A stretch of 64,000 nt of DNA, taken from contig NZ_JBBHDV010000007.1 in the NCBI RefSeq assembly GCF_037478135.1, positions 62,001-126,000 on the forward strand, written 5' to 3'. Shown in pieces: positions 49,931-57,932 of the stretch. Below the pieces are notes generated by a model, which was given only the letters and a program-made list of their open reading frames with translations, had not been told where the DNA came from and did no database searches. Origin of the DNA: Denitratimonas sp037478135 (lineage in GTDB: Bacteria > Pseudomonadota > Gammaproteobacteria > Xanthomonadales > Xanthomonadaceae). A program made the translations under genes and the position numbers. Position 1 is the first letter of the stretch, and the number at the start of each line of letters is the position of its first letter.

Positions 49931-52900
49931 GCACGGCCGCGCTCCCGGACTATGCCGAATTGCATTGCCTGTCGAACTTCAGTTTCCAGCGCGGCGCTTC
50001 CAGCGCCCGTGAGTTGTTCCAGCGCGCGAAACACCACGGCTACGCAGCGCTGGCGATCACTGACGAATGCACGCTGGCCGGTGCAGTGCGTGCCTGGCAG
50101 GCGGCGAAGGAAGCCGGCATCGCCTTCATCGTCGGCTGCGAAATGCAGATCGAAGACGGCCCGAAACTGGTGCTGTTGGCGGAAAACCTCGCCGGCTACC
50201 AGAGCCTGTGCCGCATGGTCACCGCCGCCCGCCGCCGTGCGGAAAAAGGCAGCTACCGGCTGTTGCGCGAGGATCTGGACAACGACACCGATGGCCTGCT
50301 CGCGCTGTGGCTGCCCGGCGATGCTCCGGCTGTCGGCGACGGCCACTGGTTGCGCGCATGTTTTCCCGAACGGCTGTGGATCGCGGTGGAACTGCATCGC
50401 GGCCCCGATGACGCCGCGCGCCTTGCCCAACTCCAGGCGCTGGGTGAAACACTGGCGCTGCCGCTGGTCGCTGCTGGCGATGTGCATATGCATGCGCGTG
50501 GTCGTCGTGCTTTGCAGGACACGCTGACCGCGATCCGCCATCACGTCACGGTGACCGAAGCCGGGTACCGGCTGTTCCCGAATGGGGAGCGGCATCTGCG
50601 ATCGCGCGCGGCCCTGGCTGGCCTGTATCCGGCGGAACTGCTGACCGAATCGGTACGCATTGCGCGGCGCTGCACGTTCGATTTTTCGCAGTTGCGTTAC
50701 CAGTACCCACACGAAGTGGTGCCGCCCGGTTTCAGCGCCACGGCTTGGCTGCGCCAGTGCGTCGAGGAAGGCATGCGTTGGCGCTGGCCGCAGGGCGTGC
50801 CGGACAAGGCGCACCGGTTGATCGACAAGGAACTGACACTGATCGCCGAACTGGGCTACGAGAGTTATTTCCTCACCGTGCACGATCTGGTCCGCTTCGC
50901 ACGCTCACGCGGCATTCTGTGCCAGGGCCGTGGCTCGGCGGCGAACTCGGCGGTCTGCTACGCGCTGGGCATCACAGAGATCGATCCGGAACGCATCGGC
51001 ATGCTGTTCGAGCGCTTCATCTCGCGCGAGCGCAACGAGCCGCCGGATATCGACGTGGATTTCGAGCACGAGCGGCGCGAGGAAGTCATCCAGTACGTGT
51101 TCGCCCGCTATGGCCGCGACCGCGCCGCACTCACCGCCGTGGCCAGCAGCTACCGCGCCACCGGCGCGCTGCGTGATGTGGCGCGTGCCCTCGGTTTGCC
51201 GCCGGACAGCGTCAACGCGCTGGCCGATTGCGTCGGGCACTGGAGTGATGCGCTGCCCGATGCGGCCATCCTGCGCGAGCACGGTTTCGATCCGGACAGC
51301 CCGCTGATCCATCGCATTCTGGTGTTGGCCGGTGAACTGGTCGGTTTCCCCCGACACCTGTCGCAGCATCCGGGCGGCTTCGTCATTTCCGAGCATCCGC
51401 TGCACACGCTGGTGCCGGTGGAAAACGCCGCGATGGAAGGGCGCACCGTGGTGCAGTGGGACAAGGACGATCTGGATGCCGTGGGCCTGATGAAGGTCGA
51501 CGTGCTGGCGCTGGGTATGTTGAGCGCGCTGCGCCGTTGTCTGGATCTGCTGCGCCGGCACGATGGACCGGACCTGACGCTGGCGACGATCCCGGCCGAC
51601 GACACACCCACCTGGGACATGATCAGCCGGGCCGACACCATCGGCACCTTCCAGATTGAATCACGCGCGCAGATGGCGATGCTGCCTCGCCTGAAGCCGA
51701 AAGAGTTCTACGACCTGGTGATCCAGGTCGCCATCGTCCGCCCCGGCCCGATCCAGGGCGACATGGTGCATCCCTACCTGCGCAGGCGACGCGGCGAGGA
51801 GCCGGTCAGCTATCCGTCCGAGGCGCTGAAGAAAGTATTCGAACGCACCTTGGGCGTGCCGCTGTTCCAGGAGCAGGTGATGGAACTGGCCGTGGTTGCC
51901 GCCGGCTACACGCCGGGAGAAGCGGATCAGCTGCGTCGCGCGATGGCGGCGTGGAAACGCCACGGTGGGCTGGAGCCGCATCGGCAAAAACTCATCGGTG
52001 GCATGCTCGAACGCGGTTACGACGAGGCCTTCACCGAGCGCATCTTCGGGCAGATCAAGGGCTTTGGCGAATACGGATTTCCTGAATCCCATTCGGCCAG
52101 TTTTGCGTTGCTGACCTGGGCCAGTTGCTGGCTCAAATGCCACCATCCGGCGGCGTTTGCCTGCGCCATCATCAACAGTCAGCCGATGGGTTTCTACAGC
52201 CCGGACCAGATTCTGCAGGATGCCCGCCGCCACGGCGTGGCGGTGTATCCGGTGGATGTGCGTTACAGCGATTGGGATTGCTCGCTGGAACAGGACAAGC
52301 GCGGTGCCTTCGCCATCCGTCTGGGTTTGCGCATGGTCCGCGGGTTGGCCGAGGGCGCCGCGCAACGCATCGTCGCGGCACGCGCGCACCGTCCCTTCAC
52401 CGATGTATCCGACCTTGCCCAACGCGCCTGTCTGGATCTGTCCGGCAGCGCAGGTGGCACCCACAGCAATGAAAAATCCCCACTTGCGCGTCTGGCCGAT
52501 GCAGGTGCCTTGCGTGGCATCGCCGGCCATCGCCACCGTGCGCGCTGGGCCGTGGCCGGGCTGGAACCACAACGCCCGTTGCTTGAAGGCATCGCCACGC
52601 CGGATGTGGCCATCAGTTTGCCGTTGCCGGGTATCGGTGAGGAACTGCTGTCCGATTACGCCACCACTGGCACCACACTGGGCCGGCATCCGCTCGCACT
52701 GCTACGCGCCCGACTGAGCAGACAACGCTGCAAAAGCTCGCGCGAACTTGCCGGTTTCAATGCCGATCGTGCGGTCCGTGCCGCCGGCCTCGTCATCGGC
52801 CGCCAACGCCCGCAGACCGCCGGAGGCGTCACCTTTGTCACCCTGGAAGACGAGTTCGGCCTGGTCAATGTCGTGGTCTGGCAGCAGCTGGCCCAGCGGC

Positions 52901-53049
52901 AACGTCGCGCATTGCTGGAATCACGTCTGTTGCAGGTCGATGGTGAACTGGAGATCAAAGACGGCGTGTGTCACCTGATCGCCCGCCACCTGCATGATCT
53001 CAGCCCGTGGCTTGCATCACTGGCTGTGCGCAGCCGGGATTTTCACTGA
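49927..53049 (+). CDS. dnaE2: error-prone DNA polymerase DnaE2
   Basis: A 1040-residue C-family polymerase for translesion synthesis. A PHP domain opens the protein (YAELHCLSNFSFQRGASS to GCEMQI). The polymerase palm contains GRGSAANSAVCYALG and the catalytic acidic motif PPDIDVDFEHERREEV. An OB-fold near the C-terminus (GGVTFVTLEDEFGLVNVVVW) follows. The C-terminal clamp/tau-binding tail of DnaE1 is absent, as expected for DnaE2. It is translationally coupled to imuB; expression should be LexA-controlled. Confidence 0.95.
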   Translation: MSTAALPDYAELHCLSNFSFQRGASSARELFQRAKHHGYAALAITDECTLAGAVRAWQAAKEAGIAFIVGCEMQIEDGPKLVLLAENLAGYQSLCRMVTAARRRAEKGSYRLLREDLDNDTDGLLALWLPGDAPAVGDGHWLRACFPERLWIAVELHRGPDDAARLAQLQALGETLALPLVAAGDVHMHARGRRALQDTLTAIRHHVTVTEAGYRLFPNGERHLRSRAALAGLYPAELLTESVRIARRCTFDFSQLRYQYPHEVVPPGFSATAWLRQCVEEGMRWRWPQGVPDKAHRLIDKELTLIAELGYESYFLTVHDLVRFARSRGILCQGRGSAANSAVCYALGITEIDPERIGMLFERFISRERNEPPDIDVDFEHERREEVIQYVFARYGRDRAALTAVASSYRATGALRDVARALGLPPDSVNALADCVGHWSDALPDAAILREHGFDPDSPLIHRILVLAGELVGFPRHLSQHPGGFVISEHPLHTLVPVENAAMEGRTVVQWDKDDLDAVGLMKVDVLALGMLSALRRCLDLLRRHDGPDLTLATIPADDTPTWDMISRADTIGTFQIESRAQMAMLPRLKPKEFYDLVIQVAIVRPGPIQGDMVHPYLRRRRGEEPVSYPSEALKKVFERTLGVPLFQEQVMELAVVAAGYTPGEADQLRRAMAAWKRHGGLEPHRQKLIGGMLERGYDEAFTERIFGQIKGFGEYGFPESHSASFALLTWASCWLKCHHPAAFACAIINSQPMGFYSPDQILQDARRHGVAVYPVDVRYSDWDCSLEQDKRGAFAIRLGLRMVRGLAEGAAQRIVAARAHRPFTDVSDLAQRACLDLSGSAGGTHSNEKSPLARLADAGALRGIAGHRHRARWAVAGLEPQRPLLEGIATPDVAISLPLPGIGEELLSDYATTGTTLGRHPLALLRARLSRQRCKSSRELAGFNADRAVRAAGLVIGRQRPQTAGGVTFVTLEDEFGLVNVVVWQQLAQRQRRALLESRLLQVDGELEIKDGVCHLIARHLHDLSPWLASLAVRSRDFH

Positions 53050-53120
53050 GCTGGATTGAGCCACTTCCAGTCAGCCTCTTAGAGCAGCTTCATCCCTTCG
53101 TGCACCACAGTTCGGTGTTC

Positions 53121-53360
53121 CTAAATTTCGACAAGATCATCCATCCACTGGTCGAAGCTGGACTTTTTGGTGGGCAGGCATGTAACCGGCGTCCAAGCGC
53201 CCTCCTCGTTTCGCAGTACGCGACCCTGTTCGCCCGGCACATTCTTGGCCGTGGGCGCTTCTGGATCCGCCGCCTTTGCGCGTGTCAGCAATCCGGTAAT
53301 GGCCAATCTGTCCTGGCGTGTCAGATTGGGTACGTATCGCGAATACACGGTGAAGAGCAT
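53121..53360 (-). CDS. small hypothetical protein with IS-derived ribosome site
   Basis: A 79-residue basic protein (MLFTVYSRYVPNLTRQDRLA opening) of unknown family, predicted soluble. Its start codon abuts the terminal inverted repeat of the IS3 element, whose GGGGAGG supplies the ribosome site. The frame may be the 3' part of an older gene cut by the insertion, or an intact small gene whose 5' leader was replaced. The stop codon is clean, and there are 71 bases to the end of dnaE2. Confidence 0.6.
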   Translation of the reverse strand: MLFTVYSRYVPNLTRQDRLAITGLLTRAKAADPEAPTAKNVPGEQGRVLRNEEGAWTPVTCLPTKKSSFDQWMDDLVEI

Positions 53361-53401
53361 CTTGAACCTCCCCGGGAATTCCGGAGGCTCATTGTTGTGA
53401 G

Positions 53402-54304
53402 TCACGCCGCCATGGCGTACTCGGGGTTGTCGCGATAGTACGCGGCTTCTGCCTCGGCCGGCGGGATGTTGCCGATCGGCTCCAGCAGACGTCGATGATT
53501 GAACCAATCCACCCATTCCAGCGTGGCCAGTTCGACGGCCTCCCGGCTCTTCCAGAAGCGACGGTGGATGACCTCGGCCTTGTACAGTCCGTTGATCGTC
53601 TCGGCCAACGCGTTGTCGTAGGAGTCGCCCACGCTGCCTACCGACGGTTCGATGCCGGCATCGGCCAGACGTTCCGTGTAGCGGATCGAAACGTATTGGC
53701 TGCCGCGGTCTGAATGATGGATCAGGGAGCGGCTGGCGGGGCCACGACGGGCGTGCAGCGCCTGTTCCAGCGCATCCAGGACGAAGTCCGTGTGCGCGGT
53801 GGCCGCCACCTTCCAGCCGACGATGCGCCGGGCGAACACGTCGATGACGAAGGCGACGTAGGCAAAGCCCTGCCAGGTCGAGACGTAGGTGAAGTCCGAC
53901 ACCCACAGCGCATCGGGTCGGTCGGCGCGGAACTGCCGGTTCACCCGGTCCAGCGGACACGGCCGCGCCGGGTCGGCGACGGTGGTGCGCACCGGCTTGC
54001 CACGGACCACGCCACGCAGCCCCATCTGCCGCATCAGTCGCTCCACCGTGCAGCGGCCGACCTGCACGCCCTCACGCAGCAACTGCCGCCAGACCTTGCG
54101 CACGCCATACACCTGGAAGTTCTCTTCCCAGACGCGGCGGATCTGCTCGCACAGGTCTGTATCGCGACGCTGCCGCATCGGCTGGCGTTCCGGATCGGCC
54201 CGCCGGGCCACATGCGTGTAGTAGGTCGACGGAGCGATCGGCAGCACCCTGCAGATCGGCTCGACTCCGTACGTGTCGCGGTGTTCGTCGATGAACGCCG
54301 TCAT
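53402..54304 (-). CDS. IS3-family transposase OrfB (DDE catalytic subunit)
   Basis: A 300-residue rve-type integrase. An HTH_21 segment lies near 40-100. The catalytic triad is read as Asp in DALWVSDFTYV, Asp in LIHHSDRGSQY and Glu in NALAETINGLYKAE, with DD(35)E-type spacing. The ATG overlaps the OrfA stop, so it is made either by coupling or as an OrfAB fusion through -1 frameshifting, usual in the family. Full length with no stops. Confidence 0.92.
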   Translation of the reverse strand: MTAFIDEHRDTYGVEPICRVLPIAPSTYYTHVARRADPERQPMRQRRDTDLCEQIRRVWEENFQVYGVRKVWRQLLREGVQVGRCTVERLMRQMGLRGVVRGKPVRTTVADPARPCPLDRVNRQFRADRPDALWVSDFTYVSTWQGFAYVAFVIDVFARRIVGWKVAATAHTDFVLDALEQALHARRGPASRSLIHHSDRGSQYVSIRYTERLADAGIEPSVGSVGDSYDNALAETINGLYKAEVIHRRFWKSREAVELATLEWVDWFNHRRLLEPIGNIPPAEAEAAYYRDNPEYAMAA

Positions 54305-54627
54305 GGCTTGAACCGGCGGTCGAGCTCCGCCTGGGCAAAATACGCCGACGCCTTGCGCAGGATCTCGTTGGCCTGCCGCAGCTCGCGGTTCTCCCGCTCA
54401 AGCGCCTTTATCCGCTCACGCTCGTCGGTGGTTGCGCCGGCGCGCAGACCGCGGTCACGCTCGGCCTGGCGCACCCAGCGGCGCAGCGACTCGGGCGTGC
54501 AGCCCACCTTGCCGGCGATCCAGGCAATCGCCGCCCACTGCGATCCGTGATCGCCCTGGTGCTCCAGCACCATCCGCACCGCACGCTCGCGCAGCTCCGG
54601 GGAGTAACGTGTTGCTGTCGTCTTCAT
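54301..54627 (-). CDS. IS3-family transposase OrfA
   Basis: A 108-residue protein: helix-turn-helix (about 8-55, RYSPELRERAVRMVLEHQ and PESLRRWVRQ) that binds the terminal repeats, followed by a leucine-zipper-like coiled coil (ERIKALERENRELRQANEIL). Typical of the IS3/IS407-like branch. It ends over the OrfB start (ATGA overlap). Confidence 0.92.
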   Translation of the reverse strand: MKTTATRYSPELRERAVRMVLEHQGDHGSQWAAIAWIAGKVGCTPESLRRWVRQAERDRGLRAGATTDERERIKALERENRELRQANEILRKASAYFAQAELDRRFKP

Positions 54628-54773
54628 GGCTCCATCCTCTCAAAGGTTGGAGCCTCCGAAGAACCCGGGGCGGTTCACATCCATGGAAAGTGCGCTCTGA
54701 AGACTGCGTGCGGGAAACTGCGGAACCGGATGCAACCAATCGAGTGTGAGGGTCAAATTCAGCGCCTTGTTCG

Positions 54774-54815
54774 GGCCTGTGACACGTCCAACTGTCACAG
54801 AACCTGTCACAGGCC
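54774..54815. repeat. inverted repeat with a third TGTCACAG copy
   Basis: GGCCTGTGACA (54774-54784) and TGTCACAGGCC (54805-54815) are exact 11-bp complements, with another CTGTCACAG between them (54792-54800). The same TGTCACAGGCC recurs beyond the tRNA near 55168. It lies between the IS element and the tRNA-Met terminator. Confidence 0.6.
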
Positions 54816-54894
54816 TGATTCGGCATTCGTAGCTGACCTCCCAGGAAGACGCACCCGAAAGTATCCAGCAATGCTGTGACAGTGGATCAGGCAC

Positions 54895-54922
54895 AAAAAA
54901 GCCCGCTTCTCTGGCGGGCTTT
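54895..54922 (-). terminator. terminator of tRNA-Met
   Basis: On the minus strand: AAAGCCCGC, 7-base loop, GCGGGCTTT followed by further Ts (six in all). It lies about 34 bases past the tRNA 3' end. Confidence 0.85.
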
Positions 54923-54955
54923 AGTCTTACAACATACTGATTTTATTGTTGATTT

Positions 54956-55032
54956 TGGTGGCTATGGGTGGACTCGAACCACCGACCCCAGCATTATGAG
55001 TGCTGTGCTCTAACCGGCTGAGCTACATAGCC
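54956..55032 (-). tRNA. tRNA-Met (anticodon CAT, elongator type)
   Basis: A 77-base cloverleaf including encoded CCA. The acceptor arm GGCTATG pairs with CATAGCC; the D-arm is AGCTCAGCCGGTTAGAGC; the anticodon loop CTCATAA presents CAT; the T-arm has GGTTCGAGTCC. The first pair is G-C and the overall match is to E. coli elongator tRNA-Met, not the initiator. Confidence 0.95.
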
Positions 55033-55186
55033 AGAACCTTGGAATCTGTTGCTGTGACCCTTGGCCTGTGTGGGTTGTCCACAGGCACCGCCGGGTCGCG
55101 GCAAGCTACGCAGTGTAACAAATTACCGGCCAGGAACAACCATGACTGCTGAATCCGGTGCCGGCGGTGTCACAGGCCGCCCTGGC

Positions 55187-55206
55187 GTGCTGCCGGGCGG
55201 CAGCAC
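55187..55206 (-). terminator. weak terminator-like hairpin after the SPOR gene
   Basis: GTGCTGCC (55187-55194) and GGCAGCAC (55199-55206) with a 4-base loop, ten bases downstream of the SPOR gene stop. No T-run, so termination is doubtful. Confidence 0.35.
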
Positions 55207-55215
55207 AGCGGAGCC

Positions 55216-55818
55216 TCAGGGAATCGCTTCGCGCACCGCCAGGGTGTCGGGTACGCCGTTGCTGGCCAGCTGGCGCTTGGCTTCTTCCAGTTCGCGCGCG
55301 GTGGCGTAGGGGCCAAGGCGCACGCGGTACATCGTGGTGCCGTTGACTTCGGCCGGTTCGACCCGGGCCTGGAGGCCGGCCAGCGCGATGCGCGCCTTCA
55401 TTGCGTCGGCATCGCGCATGTCGCGGAAGGCGCCGGCCTGGAGCTGGTAACGCTCACGCGCCGGCTGCGTGGTGGTCGGGGCGTTGGCCGGTTGGGCGGC
55501 TTCGGCGCGGACCTTTTCCGCCAGTTCGGTATCGGGCACGGCGGTTTCGCGCTCGCGCAGCAGGGTGTAGAAGTCGTAGCGCGGCTTCTGGCGTTCGGCT
55601 TCCGGCGCCTTGGCCGGGGCGATCGGCGGATCGGATTCGCGCGGTGCGGTGGCGGCCGGGTTCGGGCGCGGGCCGGGCAGTTTGCCGTCGCGTTCCCAGA
55701 TCAGTACGGCGGCCGACAGGCCCAGGCCGATCAGCACGCCACCCAGCAGCCACAGCCATACGGGGATGCGGCGTTCGTTGCCACGGCGGGCCTGGGTTTT
55801 CCTGCGTCGAGCAGCCAT
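55216..55818 (-). CDS. FtsN-like SPOR-domain protein
   Basis: A 200-residue bitopic membrane protein: a basic cytoplasmic start (MAARRRKTQARRGNERR), one membrane helix (about 20-42), a Pro/Ala-rich periplasmic linker, and a C-terminal SPOR domain (about 122-195; YQLQAGAFRDMRDADAMKAR to MYRVRLGPYATARELEEA). SPOR domains bind denuded septal peptidoglycan. The ATG at 55818 shares a base with the argS stop (TGATG). An argS-ftsN order is seen in related bacteria and suggests a divisome role. Confidence 0.8.
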   Translation of the reverse strand: MAARRRKTQARRGNERRIPVWLWLLGGVLIGLGLSAAVLIWERDGKLPGPRPNPAATAPRESDPPIAPAKAPEAERQKPRYDFYTLLRERETAVPDTELAEKVRAEAAQPANAPTTTQPARERYQLQAGAFRDMRDADAMKARIALAGLQARVEPAEVNGTTMYRVRLGPYATARELEEAKRQLASNGVPDTLAVREAIP

Positions 55819-57599
55819 CACATCGTCTCCGGTGCGGATACCCCGATCAGTACCAGCCCGTTCACCAGCACCTGGCGGATCGCCAGGCACAGCCCGATGC
55901 GGGCGTTGCGCAGTTCCTCTTCGGGCACGAGGATCGCGGTGGCGTTGTAGTAGCTGTGGAACTCGCCGGCCAGTTCACGCAGGTAGGTGGCGATCAGCTG
56001 CGGGGCGTCGTTGGCGGCGGCCGAGTCGATCACTTCCGGGAAGCGCAGCAGTTCCATCAGCAGGTCCTGCTCCTGCGGTTCCACCAGACGGGTGCGGGCG
56101 GCTTCGATCGCGGTGCGGGTGTAGGTCCACTGTTTTTCCGCCATCTGCCGCAGCAGTGCGCAGACGCGGGCGTGGGCGTACTGGATGTAGTAGACCGGGT
56201 TGTCGTTGGACTGTTTGCGCGCCAGTTCCAGATCGAAATCCAGGTGCTGGTCGTTGCCGCGCATGACGTAGAAGAAGCGCGCGGCATCCGTGCCGACCTC
56301 GTCGCGCAGTTCGCGCAGGGTGACGAAGCTGCCGGCGCGGGTCGACATCTGCACGCGCTCGGCACCGCGATACAGGATCGCGAACTGCACCAGCTGGATG
56401 TCGATCTTCGTCTGGTCCAGGCCCAGACCATCGGCGGCGGCACGCAGGCGTGCGATGTAGCCGTGGTGGTCGGCACCGAACACGTACAGCGCGCGCTCGT
56501 AGCCGCGCTCGAACTTGCTCAACAGATAGCCCAGATCCGAGGCGAAGTAGGTGCTGACGCCGTTCTCGCGCACCACGACGCGGTCCTTGTCGTCACCGAA
56601 ATCGGTGGCGCGGAACCAGGTGGCGCCACCCTTTTCGTACAGATGGCCCTTGGCGCGCAAGGTGTCGATGGCGCGCGCGACGTAACCGTCGGTCATCAGC
56701 GAGCGTTCGGAGAAGAAGTTGTCGTGCTTGACACGGAACTGGCCCAGATCGTCGCGGATATCGGCCAGGCACCAGTCCAGACCGGCCTCGAAAACGATGC
56801 GGTAGTCGGCCTCGCCCAGCAGGTTGCGGGCGCGCGCGATCAGCGCATCGACATGGGCTTCCTTGTCGCCGGGTGCCTGTTCGGTGCCCTGGGTTTCATC
56901 CGGCGGCAGATCGGCCTGCACATCGACCGCCTTGTGCAGCAGGCGGTCGCCTTCGCGCGCGCGCAAGGCACGGGCGATTTCGACCACGTAATCACCCCGG
57001 TAGCCGTTGTCCGGGAAGCGCACGCTGACGCCGCCCAGTTCCAGATAACGCACCCAGACGCTGACGGCCAGGATGTCCATCTGCCGGCCGGCATCGTTGA
57101 CGTAGTACTCGCGCTGGACGGTATGGCCGGCGGCTTCCTTGATGTTGGCCAGGCTCGCGCCATAAGCGGCGCCGCGGCCGTGACCCACATGCAGCGGGCC
57201 GTTCGGGTTGGCCGAAACAAACTCGATGGTCATCGATTCGCGCGAGCCTTCCGGCTGATGGCCGAAGCGTTCGCCCTGCTCCAGCACGCGCCGCACCGCA
57301 CTCTGGCGGCAGGCCAGATTGAGTTTGATGTTGATGAAGCCCGGGCCGGCAATGTCGACCTTCTCGATGTGCTGCGACTTTGGGAAGGTGTCCGCGATGG
57401 CCTGTGCCAGCTCGCGCGGATTGCGGCGCAGCGGCTTGGCCAGCAGCATGGCCACGTTGGTGGCGTAGTCGCCGTGCTCAGGGTTCTTGCTACGCTCGAT
57501 CACGAAGGCGGGTTCGCCCTCCAGTTCGATCGTGCCGGCACGCTTGAGATCGAGCAGGGCCTGCAGCACCAGCTCGCGGAGATGGTCTTTGAACGACAT
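55818..57599 (-). CDS. argS: arginyl-tRNA synthetase
   Basis: A 593-residue class I synthetase. An N-terminal Add-1 tRNA-binding domain is followed by the HIGH signature as HVGH (about 137-140, within NPNGPLHVGHGRG). The KMSKS motif is degenerate (MSTRAGSFV), as in many ArgRS enzymes. The C-terminal DALR anticodon-binding domain (YYIQYAHARV to end) closes the protein. Translationally coupled to the SPOR gene. Confidence 0.95.
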   Translation of the reverse strand: MSFKDHLRELVLQALLDLKRAGTIELEGEPAFVIERSKNPEHGDYATNVAMLLAKPLRRNPRELAQAIADTFPKSQHIEKVDIAGPGFINIKLNLACRQSAVRRVLEQGERFGHQPEGSRESMTIEFVSANPNGPLHVGHGRGAAYGASLANIKEAAGHTVQREYYVNDAGRQMDILAVSVWVRYLELGGVSVRFPDNGYRGDYVVEIARALRAREGDRLLHKAVDVQADLPPDETQGTEQAPGDKEAHVDALIARARNLLGEADYRIVFEAGLDWCLADIRDDLGQFRVKHDNFFSERSLMTDGYVARAIDTLRAKGHLYEKGGATWFRATDFGDDKDRVVVRENGVSTYFASDLGYLLSKFERGYERALYVFGADHHGYIARLRAAADGLGLDQTKIDIQLVQFAILYRGAERVQMSTRAGSFVTLRELRDEVGTDAARFFYVMRGNDQHLDFDLELARKQSNDNPVYYIQYAHARVCALLRQMAEKQWTYTRTAIEAARTRLVEPQEQDLLMELLRFPEVIDSAAANDAPQLIATYLRELAGEFHSYYNATAILVPEEELRNARIGLCLAIRQVLVNGLVLIGVSAPETM

Positions 57600-57932
57600 C
57601 GGGGTTTCCTCGACAAGCCGGGTAGTGTACCAGTGCGCCGGAAACGCGTGCGAATGGGCTCTGCGGCGATTCAGATGGGCGGCATTTCAGGAAATACCCC
57701 GTCGCGGCGGCGGTGACAGTCGGGGACGTGATGGCGGAACGGATATGGCGTCAGTGACTTGCCTGATGTCGGGGTTCGCCGGGCTCATCCCGACCTATGC
57801 GGAGTGAATGAACGAATAGGTTGGCGGTGAGCGCAGCGAACCCCAACGCGTGAAGATCAGTAGCCTGGAGCGTGGTGGTGACGAGCAGGATCCGGCATCC
57901 GCAACAAAGCGACGCTTTTCAACGCAATGGCG
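57600..57932. other. intergenic region with a REP-like palindrome
   Basis: A 333-bp region without a supported gene. It holds an imperfect palindrome at 57820-57847 (GTTGGCGGTGAGCGCAGCGA then ACCCCAAC), a type of intergenic repeat common in this group. Confidence 0.5.

Larger units (their letters stand above)
53362..54677 (-). mobile_element. IS3-family insertion sequence
   Basis: About 1315 bp, bounded by terminal inverted repeats: TGAACCGCCCCGGGTTCTTC at the right end (read inward from 54677) and TGAACCTCCCCGGGAATTCC at the left end (from 53363), 23 of 28 bases alike. CATC flanks both ends (53358-53361 and 54678-54681), fitting a 4-bp target duplication. It contains two overlapping frames, OrfA and OrfB, on the minus strand. 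Both look intact, so the element may be active. Confidence 0.9.
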
